From Massilia agilis (GTDB taxonomy: Bacteria > Pseudomonadota > Gammaproteobacteria > Burkholderiales > Burkholderiaceae_D): DNA of 64,000 bases. The translations under genes were made by a program, and so were the position numbers. The notes beneath the pieces are model-generated. The model searched no databases. It was given only the letters and a program-made list of their open reading frames with translations, and was not told where the DNA came from. Where the stretch lies: the NCBI RefSeq assembly GCF_024756255.1, contig NZ_JANUHB010000005.1:276080-340079 (forward strand), read 5' to 3'. Below are positions 45,111 to 52,937 of the stretch, one piece after another (positions within the stretch are counted from its first letter, which is position 1; each line of letters starts with the position of its first letter).

Positions 45111-46121
45111 ATGACGATCAAAGTCGCAATCAACGGTTATGGCCGCATCGGCCGCAACATCCTGCGCGCGTTCTACGAAGGCGGCAAGAAGCAAGACATC
45201 CAGATCGTGGCGATCAACGACCTGGGCAATGCCGAGCACAACGCCCACCTGACGCGCTATGACACCGCCCACGGCAAGTTCCCGGGTACCGTCGCTGTCG
45301 AAGGCGACAACATGATCGTCAACGGCGACAAGATCCGCGTGTTCGCGCAGCGCAACCCGGCTGAAATCCCGTGGGGCGAGCTGGGCGTGGACGTGGTGCT
45401 CGAGTGCACCGGCTTCTTCACCAGCAAAGAGAAAGCCTCGGCCCACCTGAAGGGCGGCGCCAAGAAGGTGATCATCTCGGCACCGGGCGGCAAGGACGTC
45501 GATGCGACCGTCGTGTACGGCGTGAACCACAACGTGCTCAAGAGCACCGACACCGTGATCTCGAACGCCTCGTGCACCACCAACTGCCTGGCACCGCTGG
45601 TCAAGCCGCTGAACGACACCATCGGCCTGGAAACCGGCCTGATGACCACCGTGCACGCCTACACCAACGACCAGGTGCTGACCGACGTGATGCACGAAGA
45701 CCTGCGCCGCGCCCGTTCGGCCACGATGTCGATGATCCCGACCAAGACCGGCGCCGCCGCCGCGGTCGGCCTGGTGCTGCCTGAGCTGAACGGCAAGCTG
45801 GACGGCTACGCAATCCGCGTTCCGACCATCAACGTGTCGATCGTGGACCTGTCGTTCATCGCCAAGCGCGACACCACGGTGGAAGAGATCAACAAGATCA
45901 TGAAGGACGCTTCGGAAGGCGCATTGAAGGGCATCCTGACCTACAACACCGAGCCGCTGGTGTCGGTGGACTTCAACCACAACCCGGCATCGTCGAACTT
46001 CGACGCGACCCTGACCAAGGTGTCGGGCCGCCTGGTGAAGGTGTCGTCGTGGTACGACAACGAGTGGGGCTTCTCGAACCGCATGCTCGACACCACCGTC
46101 GCGCTGATGAACGCGAAGTAA
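45111..46121 (+). CDS. gap: Glyceraldehyde-3-phosphate dehydrogenase, type I
   Basis: A 336-residue GAPDH. The Rossmann motif NGYGRIGR is at the N-terminus. The catalytic Cys155 is in SNASCTTNCLAP. A later segment, SSWYDNEWGFSNRM, contains the NAD+-interacting Asn. It oxidises glyceraldehyde-3-phosphate in the cytoplasm. AGGAGCTAAGA precedes the ATG at 45111. The longer frame from 45054 begins inside repeat copy 6 and is not real. It ends at a clear terminator. Confidence 0.97.
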   Translation: MTIKVAINGYGRIGRNILRAFYEGGKKQDIQIVAINDLGNAEHNAHLTRYDTAHGKFPGTVAVEGDNMIVNGDKIRVFAQRNPAEIPWGELGVDVVLECTGFFTSKEKASAHLKGGAKKVIISAPGGKDVDATVVYGVNHNVLKSTDTVISNASCTTNCLAPLVKPLNDTIGLETGLMTTVHAYTNDQVLTDVMHEDLRRARSATMSMIPTKTGAAAAVGLVLPELNGKLDGYAIRVPTINVSIVDLSFIAKRDTTVEEINKIMKDASEGALKGILTYNTEPLVSVDFNHNPASSNFDATLTKVSGRLVKVSSWYDNEWGFSNRMLDTTVALMNAK

Positions 46122-46150
46122 TCCCGCACCCGCGCGCTTGCGCGCGGTGA

Positions 46151-46191
46151 AGAAGAGGTGCCAATGGCGACATTGGCGCCTCTTTTTTTTT
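46151..46191 (+). terminator. Rho-independent terminator of gap
   Basis: AGAGGTGCCAATG and CATTGGCGCCTCT form a long stem around a short loop, followed by nine T residues. It lies about 30 bp past the gap stop. Confidence 0.9.
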
Positions 46192-46376
46192 GCCGCCAGC
46201 ACCAGAATACCTTTGTATAAATATGTATTGTCAAAACAACAGAAAGTGAAGGATGTCTATACATATGTAAGAAAATGTTTCCGCGATGCAGCTGTCTCTG
46301 AGAGACTGGCGGGCGCCGTTGTCATGAGCAACGTGCACCAAGAGCAAAACAACTGACCTCAGAGAGACCAAAAACA

Positions 46377-49181
46377 GTGGAAATGCAATTCACTTTGAAA
46401 CGCAGCGTGATCGCGGTCGCGCTGACGCTTGGCGCAGCGCCGCTGGCGTTCGCCCAGACCAGCGACGACAACACGAACAACGGTAGCATGCAGCGCGTTA
46501 TCGTCACCGGCTCCAACATCAAGCGCATCGACGGCGAAACCGCCTCGCCGGTGCAAGTGCTCAAGCGGGAAGACATCAAGGCGACCGGCGCCAACACCGT
46601 GCGCCAGGTGCTCGATACCATCACCGCCTTTGATTCCGGCACCCTCAAGGATGACGGCAGCCAGACCAGCTTTGCCAAGGGCGCATCCGGCGCCTCGATG
46701 CGCGGCCTGGGCAAGGCCGCCACGCTGGTCCTGGTGAACGGCCGCCGCGTGTCCAACTACGCCTATGCGGACGGCGGCCAGACCACCTTCGTGAACGTGG
46801 ATGCGATTCCGGCCGACGCCGTCGAGCGCGTGGAAATCATGAAGGATGGCGCGTCCGCGGTGTACGGTTCGGACGCGATGGCCGGCGTCATCAACATCAT
46901 CACCCGCAACACCTATGAAGGCGTGCGCGTGTCCGGCAGCGCCGAGCGCAACGAGAGCCACCACTACGGCGGCCAGGACACCGCCGCCATCCTCGGCGGC
47001 AAGGGCGACCTCGAGCGCGACGGCTACAACGTGTTCGCCAACCTCGAACTGTACCGCCGCAAGGAAGTGTATGTGTCCGACGTCATGGGCTTTTACCCGG
47101 CCTGGTTCCGCCAGTACGTGAGCCCGGCGTTCGGCGACCCGAGCGTGTATTCGTTCCCCGGCAACCTGAACGAGCCGGCCGGCGCCGGCCACGCCGCCGT
47201 GCGCACCGCGGTGGCCTCGTGCCCGGCGGCGCAGCGCAACTCCGGCGGCCTGTGCACGAGCGACCTGAACGGCATCAACCCGTGGAGCGACCCGGCCGAG
47301 CGCGTGAACTTCTTCAGCCAGGGGCGCCTGAAGATCAACAACGACCTGCGCGCCTTTGCCGAGGTGTCGTACTCGCGCACCAAGACCACCTACCATCCGC
47401 TGCCGTACGCGAACTCCGCCGGCAGCCCGAGCACCTGGTTCGACGGCCTGAAGAAGATCTCGCAGTCGGTGGCCAAGCCGAAACTGGGCGTGGGCAACCC
47501 GGCCAACCCGTATTCGTTCCCGGTGGGTATCGACTACCGCTTCATGGACAACGTGGGCATGTGGGAAGCCCCGACCACCGCCAACCAGTACCGCGTGATG
47601 GCCGGCCTGAATGGCTCGCTGCGCAACGGCTGGGAGTGGGAAGTGGCGGCCGGCCGGATCGGCGCGGACGCCAAGTCGCGCGATCGTGGTCCTGACCGCG
47701 ATGCGTTCCCGGCGGCCGTGGCCAGCGGCGAGTACAAGATCGGCGGCCCGAACACCCAGGACCTGCTGGACCGTATGTTCCCGACGACCGGTACCGACGG
47801 CAAGAGCTCGCAGGACTTCGCGGACGCCAAGATCAGCGGCGAGCTGATGCAGCTGCCGGCCGGCCCGCTGTCGTTCGCCGTGGGCGGCGACTTCCGCCGC
47901 GAGCACATGTACGTCAAGTCCACCGACAACGTGGTCAACGCCCAGATCGTCGGCCGCGGCTCGCTGTGGATCGACGGCCAGCGCAACCTGTCGGCCCTGT
48001 ACGCCGAGCTGAGCGCGCCGGTGACCAAGAAGCTGGAAGCGGAAGCGGCAGTGCGCCTGGACAAGGCGGACGGCTTCGATTCGCACGTGTCGCCGAAGGT
48101 TGGCCTGAAGTACGTGGCCACGCCGTCGTTGATGCTGCGCGGCACGATGGCAGGCGGCTTCCGCACCCCGAACATCCCGGAAACGCTGGGCAAGGTGGGC
48201 CTGACCGGCTTCTTCAACAGCACCCTGGACCCGAAGCGTTGCGACACCGCGACCGCGATCCGTGACATCCTGAAGGGCGGCAACTCGACCGACAAGAGCG
48301 ATGCGACCACGGCCTACAACTCGGGCTGCCTGACCTCGATCCCGGCGATGATCTCGGCCAACAAGAACCTGGTGCCGGAAACCTCGCGCAGCCTGACCCT
48401 GGGCTTCGTGTTCGAGCCGATCAAGAACACCAACTTCGCGGTGGACTACTGGCGCATCGAACGCCGCAACGAGATTTCGTACCGCGGCCCGTCGTACGTG
48501 CTGCAGCGCGAGTCGAACCCGGACTACGCCAAGCTGCTGGTGCGTAACCCGGTGAGCGAGCAGGACATGCGCCTGGCCGCCCGTGCCAACGAGCTCTCGC
48601 CGGGCGCCAACCTGGCCTTCACTGCCGGCACCGTGCAGTCGCTGCTGATCCAGTACGAGAACTTCGGCAAGACCGAGACCTCGGGCATCGACTTCGACGC
48701 CTCCACGCGTGTGAATTTCGGCAGCTATGGCGTGCTGAACCTGGGCATGACCAATACGCTGAACCTGAGCTATCGCCAGTGGGATCCGGACACGCAGGAT
48801 TACCGCCCGAACATCATCGGTCTGCGCGGCAGCCCGCGGCTGGTCTCGGTGTTCTCCGCCAACTGGAAAAAGGGCGACCTGTCCACCACGATGCGTGTGA
48901 GCCGCAGCTCGGCAACGGCGCTCAACAACGATGAGACCGACGTGACGACCTGGAACGAGGCTGGCTGCACGGCGCGCATCAAGCCGGGCGCCGACTATCC
49001 TTGCTACCGTCGTGCGGACGTGCGCACCGACCTGAACTTCGTGTACACCGGGTTCAAGAACCTGCGCCTGACCATGAACATCCGCAATGCGCTGCTGCAG
49101 TCGGCCCCGATCGACCTGCGCAGCACGACCTACGCACTGCGTCCGCGTTCGGTGAAGATCGGCGCGGAATACGAGTTCTAA
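46377..49181 (+). CDS. TonB-dependent outer-membrane receptor 4
   Basis: A 934-residue receptor. The signal peptide ends GAAPLAFA, and RVIVTGSNI is the TonB-box-like strand. The plug has MRGLGKAATLVLVNGRRVSN and YGSDAMAGVINIITRN. The barrel ends GAEYEF. A GTG at 46377 is 10 nt after AGAGAG and was chosen as the start. An ATG two codons later (46383) would give the same mature protein but sits farther from that site. It follows gap on the same strand after the gap terminator, so it probably has its own promoter. Ligand unknown. Confidence 0.92.
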   Translation: MEMQFTLKRSVIAVALTLGAAPLAFAQTSDDNTNNGSMQRVIVTGSNIKRIDGETASPVQVLKREDIKATGANTVRQVLDTITAFDSGTLKDDGSQTSFAKGASGASMRGLGKAATLVLVNGRRVSNYAYADGGQTTFVNVDAIPADAVERVEIMKDGASAVYGSDAMAGVINIITRNTYEGVRVSGSAERNESHHYGGQDTAAILGGKGDLERDGYNVFANLELYRRKEVYVSDVMGFYPAWFRQYVSPAFGDPSVYSFPGNLNEPAGAGHAAVRTAVASCPAAQRNSGGLCTSDLNGINPWSDPAERVNFFSQGRLKINNDLRAFAEVSYSRTKTTYHPLPYANSAGSPSTWFDGLKKISQSVAKPKLGVGNPANPYSFPVGIDYRFMDNVGMWEAPTTANQYRVMAGLNGSLRNGWEWEVAAGRIGADAKSRDRGPDRDAFPAAVASGEYKIGGPNTQDLLDRMFPTTGTDGKSSQDFADAKISGELMQLPAGPLSFAVGGDFRREHMYVKSTDNVVNAQIVGRGSLWIDGQRNLSALYAELSAPVTKKLEAEAAVRLDKADGFDSHVSPKVGLKYVATPSLMLRGTMAGGFRTPNIPETLGKVGLTGFFNSTLDPKRCDTATAIRDILKGGNSTDKSDATTAYNSGCLTSIPAMISANKNLVPETSRSLTLGFVFEPIKNTNFAVDYWRIERRNEISYRGPSYVLQRESNPDYAKLLVRNPVSEQDMRLAARANELSPGANLAFTAGTVQSLLIQYENFGKTETSGIDFDASTRVNFGSYGVLNLGMTNTLNLSYRQWDPDTQDYRPNIIGLRGSPRLVSVFSANWKKGDLSTTMRVSRSSATALNNDETDVTTWNEAGCTARIKPGADYPCYRRADVRTDLNFVYTGFKNLRLTMNIRNALLQSAPIDLRSTTYALRPRSVKIGAEYEF

Positions 49182-49224
49182 GCTGACGGAAAGCACTCCC
49201 CGCGGGGAGTGCGCTCCGGTTCGA

Positions 49225-49250
49225 GGCCCGCCCTGGCGGGCCTTTTTCTT
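49225..49250 (+). terminator. Rho-independent terminator after receptor 4
   Basis: GGCCCGCC, a CT loop and GGCGGGCC form an 8-bp stem followed by TTTTTCTTT. A second hairpin, GCACTCCCCGCGGGGAGTGC, lies just upstream at about 49192-49212 and may assist. Confidence 0.85.
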
Positions 49251-49502
49251 TCAGTCGCCACCGCCGGCGTCGCCACCGCCGTCGCAGCCGCCGGCGTCGC
49301 CGCAGTCGCTGTCGCCGCTGCCCCAATCGATGCCCCAGGCGTCGTCGCCGGTGGCCCCGCCACCCGCTCGCAGGCGCGCGAATATGGCCTTGATCAGGGC
49401 GCCCATGAACAAACCGGACACGGTGCCCGCGAGCACGCCCATGCTGGCCGACATGTAGCCGAGTCCCGCGCCAGCCATTCCCATCAACACAAACCACACC
49501 AT
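49251..49502 (-). CDS. Small membrane protein with Gly/Asp/Cys-rich tail
   Basis: An 83-residue protein. Residues 1-40 are hydrophobic (MVWFVLMGMAGAGLGYMSAS onward), enough for one or two membrane helices. The C-terminal third is rich in Gly and Asp with two cysteines (SDCGDAGGCDGGG). No family is recognised. An AGGAGCGGCAC ribosome site precedes the ATG at 49502, supporting a real gene. The Cys-Gly-Asp tail could bind metal, but that is a guess. It lies between receptor 4 and the terminator of receptor 5. Confidence 0.65.
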   Translation of the reverse strand: MVWFVLMGMAGAGLGYMSASMGVLAGTVSGLFMGALIKAIFARLRAGGGATGDDAWGIDWGSGDSDCGDAGGCDGGGDAGGGD

Positions 49503-49623
49503 GTGCCGCTCCTGTCGGGGTGAGACATTTTGTTCCTGCTCCGCATGAACGAAGTGTAGCAGGCGCAGGCGGGCGCTGATCAGGACCGGCGGCAAGGCTT
49601 CATCGCTGGGGGACGCAGCAAAG

Positions 49624-49656
49624 AAAAATGCCCGCCGGGCAAAGCCGGGCGGGCAT
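49624..49656 (-). terminator. Rho-independent terminator after receptor 5
   Basis: On the minus strand GATGCCCGCCCGGCTTTGCC folds with CGGCGGGCATT-type sequence, followed by TTTTCTTTG. It is about 42 bp past the receptor 5 stop. Confidence 0.85.
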
Positions 49657-49697
49657 CGGTCAGCTGTTCACTGGAGGGGCCTTGCGGCCCCGCCCGA

Positions 49698-52595
49698 TCA
49701 GAACGACTGGTTGTAACGCACGTAGAAGAAGCGGCCCAGCGACTGGTCCGGATCAACCGACGAGCTCGACGACTGGGCGCCGGCCTGGTACACGATGCGC
49801 GGCTGCTTGTCGAACAGGTTGTTGATACCGGCCATGATCTTGCCGTTCCACGAGGTCTTGTACGATACGTTCAGGTCGTGGTACATGACGGAACCGATCT
49901 TGTTCACGTCGGTGCCCCACGATGCCTTCATGCCCGGGTTGGAGCACTCGATATCGGTATCCCAGCACTGGTCCTTGGTCGGGCTGTAGTAGCGCACGCC
50001 CCAGGTGGCGCCCCAGTTGCCCAGGGTCCAGTTCAGTTGGGTGTTCGACTTCACGCGGTTGTAGAAGTACTCGCCGGCGTATTCCTGCCAGTCCGAAGTA
50101 TCGGTGCTCTTGATCTTGAACGAGTCAACATACGAGGTCTCGTTGTGGATCGTGAACTGGCCGTACTTGGAACGCGGGAAGCGGTAGTCCAGCGACAGGT
50201 CCAGGCCCTCGGTTTCCATCTTGCCCAGGTTGGCGTTGCCGCGTGCCAGGGAGGTGATTTCACCGGTGATCGGATCACGCTTGATCGAGCCGCAGAACGT
50301 GTTCACACCAGCCACGTAGCACTGGTTGGCGACATAGGTTGCCGACACGCTGGTGATACGGTTGTTGATGTTGATGCGGTACCAGTCCAGCGAGCCCGAG
50401 AAGCCCGGCAGCCACGACGGGCTGTACACGAAGCCGACCGTGCGGGTGTAGGCGGTTTCCGGCTGCAGGTTGGCGTTACCGGCGCCGGCCTGGAACGGGT
50501 AGGCGCCTTGTGCGCCGCCCGGGTTGGTCAGCGCGGTGCCGGTCTGGGTCAGCTGGCGGAAGTTCGCCGGCACGCCAGCGGCGGCGCAACGCGCGGCCAC
50601 GGCCGGATCCTTGGCTGCCGAACCGTACTTGGTGTCGCACGGATCCAGGTAGGTGTCGAACGACTGCTGGCCGCCGCCGAAGGTGTCACCCACGTACGGT
50701 GCGCGGAAGCCCTGGGCCCAGGTACCGCGGGTCAGCAGGTCCTTGACCGGCTTGTATTCGAAGCTGACTTTGCTGTTGTTGGTCGAGCCGAAGTTCGAGT
50801 AGTCCGAGTGGCGGGTAGCCAGGTCGAACACCAGCTTCTCGGCCAGGAACTGCTTGGCCAGCACCGGGATGCGCAGCTCGGCGTAGGCTTCCTTGACGTT
50901 GTACTTGCCCGAGGTCGGGTTGCCAGCCAGGTCGGTCGAGTAGCCCGATTGCTCGAACTGGCCCGGACGGTCGTAGCCGGACACCGAACGGTGCTCGTAG
51001 CCTGCGGCGAACGACAGCGGGCCAGCCGGCAGGGTGTACAGTTCGCCGCCGATGTTGGCGGTGGCGCTGTTGACGGTGCTGCCGTAGGTAGCCTGGCCGG
51101 TCGACATCACGTAGTTCAGCGCAGCCTGGCTCGAGGCCGACGGGCCGCCCAGGATGTTGAACGGTACGCATTCGGTCAGCGAGACCGGCTTGGCCGCGGT
51201 GCCGCACTGGACCACGCCCGAAGCGTTCATGAACGACGGGCCGAGGGCCTTCTTCAGGTTGACCAGGTTCAGGTTGCCGGTCGACAGGGTCGAGCCCGTC
51301 ACGGCGCTGTGGTTGTAGTTCACATCCCAGTTCCACGGCAGGCCGCGCACTGCGAATTCGCCTTCGAAGCCGGCGTCGATGTGCAGCGTGCGGTTTTCGC
51401 TTTCGGTGTTACGCGGCACTTCGATGGTACGGCGCCAGAAGTACAGGTCCTGGCCCTTGCCGGCGCCGGCAACCTGGTTGCCGTACGGGTTGAAGTAGCT
51501 GTCCTTGTCGACGTAGACCGGGTAGGTGCTCTGCGAGGTCGAGTTCAGCGGGTAGCCGGCCACGGTGGCTTCGGCGGTGCGCTGCGAGAACATCGCGGTG
51601 GTGGTGAAGCGCAGGTCGTCGCGCAGGTTGACCACGCCCTTGGTGAAGATGGTGTCCAGGCGGTTAGGCATGTTGAACATCATCTGGCTGGTCGAGTTGA
51701 ACTTGTCAGCCGCGGCGCCAGTGTACTTGTGGTAGCTGTTCGGGTCGCGCGAGTTCGAGCCGGTGCCCACGCCATCGTAGGTGCCGGTGTGGTTCAGGAC
51801 CTGGTTGATGACCGAGGTGTCGGCGCCGCCGCTGGCCGAAACGCCGGCGATGCGGCCCCACGGGCCGGTGCCCAGGGCGGCGGTGGCGTGTGCCGGACCG
51901 TACGAGGTCGAGGTGATGTCGCGCGAGTTCGCCCACACCACGCCCTGCTCGGTGTGCGACAGGCCGAACATCAGCGAAGCCTTGTCGTTCGAGGCGCCGT
52001 AGGTCAGCGAGAAGTCCTTGGCCTTGGCGTCGCCGTGCTTCTGGTTGGCGCCTTCGTAGACCGACAGCTGGCCGCCTTCCATCTTCTTCTTCAGGATGAT
52101 GTTGACCACGCCGGCGATCGCGTCCGAGCCGTACACGGCCGAAGCGCCGTCTTTCAGCACTTCCATGCGCTCGACCATCGACGACGGGATGGTCGACAGG
52201 TCGGTGTAGCCGTCCACGGTCTGGGTCCAGCGCTTGCCGTCCACCAGCACCAGCAGGCGGTTCGAGCCCAGGTTGCGCAGGTTGATGTACTGGCCGCCGT
52301 TTTCACGGTTCGACACCAGCGAGCCACCCTTCGAGAAGTCCGGGGCGCCGGCCGACGACAGGTTGTTCAGGATGTCGCCGACGGTGACCAGGCCCGACTT
52401 CTGGATCTGTTCCTGGGTCATCACCTGGACCGGCTGCGAGGTCTCGAGGTCCACCGCGCGGATGCGCGAACCGGTCACTTCGACGCGCTGCATCGATTGC
52501 GGCTGCGCTTCTTGCGCGTATGCCGCCTGCATGCCGAGGGCCATGCCGCCCAGGCAGATCACGCGGATCGACCGGGACAAGATTTTTTCCATCAT
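49698..52595 (-). CDS. TonB-dependent outer-membrane receptor 5
   Basis: A 965-residue receptor starting MMEKILSRSIRVICLGGMAL, with a signal peptide ending QAAYA. A TonB-box-like RVEVTGSRI is followed by a plug with LGSNRLLVLVDGKRWT and YGSDAIAGVVNIILKK. The barrel ends VRYNQSF. It is a tandem paralogue of receptor 6, which lies directly upstream in the same orientation. Shared blocks include QVMTQEQIQKSGL and QSYDRPGQFEQSGYST-type sequence. AGGAGTTTGCAAA precedes the ATG at 52595; an in-frame upstream extension to 52709 lacks a signal sequence. Ligand unknown. Confidence 0.92.
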   Translation of the reverse strand: MMEKILSRSIRVICLGGMALGMQAAYAQEAQPQSMQRVEVTGSRIRAVDLETSQPVQVMTQEQIQKSGLVTVGDILNNLSSAGAPDFSKGGSLVSNRENGGQYINLRNLGSNRLLVLVDGKRWTQTVDGYTDLSTIPSSMVERMEVLKDGASAVYGSDAIAGVVNIILKKKMEGGQLSVYEGANQKHGDAKAKDFSLTYGASNDKASLMFGLSHTEQGVVWANSRDITSTSYGPAHATAALGTGPWGRIAGVSASGGADTSVINQVLNHTGTYDGVGTGSNSRDPNSYHKYTGAAADKFNSTSQMMFNMPNRLDTIFTKGVVNLRDDLRFTTTAMFSQRTAEATVAGYPLNSTSQSTYPVYVDKDSYFNPYGNQVAGAGKGQDLYFWRRTIEVPRNTESENRTLHIDAGFEGEFAVRGLPWNWDVNYNHSAVTGSTLSTGNLNLVNLKKALGPSFMNASGVVQCGTAAKPVSLTECVPFNILGGPSASSQAALNYVMSTGQATYGSTVNSATANIGGELYTLPAGPLSFAAGYEHRSVSGYDRPGQFEQSGYSTDLAGNPTSGKYNVKEAYAELRIPVLAKQFLAEKLVFDLATRHSDYSNFGSTNNSKVSFEYKPVKDLLTRGTWAQGFRAPYVGDTFGGGQQSFDTYLDPCDTKYGSAAKDPAVAARCAAAGVPANFRQLTQTGTALTNPGGAQGAYPFQAGAGNANLQPETAYTRTVGFVYSPSWLPGFSGSLDWYRININNRITSVSATYVANQCYVAGVNTFCGSIKRDPITGEITSLARGNANLGKMETEGLDLSLDYRFPRSKYGQFTIHNETSYVDSFKIKSTDTSDWQEYAGEYFYNRVKSNTQLNWTLGNWGATWGVRYYSPTKDQCWDTDIECSNPGMKASWGTDVNKIGSVMYHDLNVSYKTSWNGKIMAGINNLFDKQPRIVYQAGAQSSSSSVDPDQSLGRFFYVRYNQSF

Positions 52596-52937
52596 TTTGC
52601 AAACTCCTAGGTAAAAACGGCGGCAGCCTATGTCAGCCGCCGCATCGGGTCGCTTTTGGCGAGTTGTTTTCGAAGAAATTACTGAATTAGCGTTCAGCAA
52701 TTTTTTCAAACCAACAATGGAATCACTCGGGGTGGCATGCTGTCAACGGAACTCGCGTGAAAATGCACAACTGTTGCGAATCGGCGTATGTACGTAAATA
52801 CTCACGGAATTCCACTTGACGAGTCCGGCCGGGAAGGTTCAAACGTGACATCTGCATGACAAAAAATGCCCGCCGGCAGGGCGCCGGCGGGCATTTTCAG
52901 GAGGCGTTCGCCAAGCGGGCCGGGTGGCCCGCCGGGA
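52596..52937. other. Intergenic region between receptors 5 and 6
   Basis: This 342-bp gap holds the receptor 6 terminator (52861-52897) and an AT-richer stretch of about 250 bp that should contain the receptor 5 promoter. I could not fix a -35/-10 pair. No gene is seen. Confidence 0.5.
52861..52897 (-). terminator. Rho-independent terminator after receptor 6
   Basis: AATGCCCGCCGGC and GCCGGCGGGCATT arms flank a short loop. On the minus strand the stem is followed by TTTTTT. A T-tract also exists on the plus side, so it could act in both directions. Confidence 0.88.
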
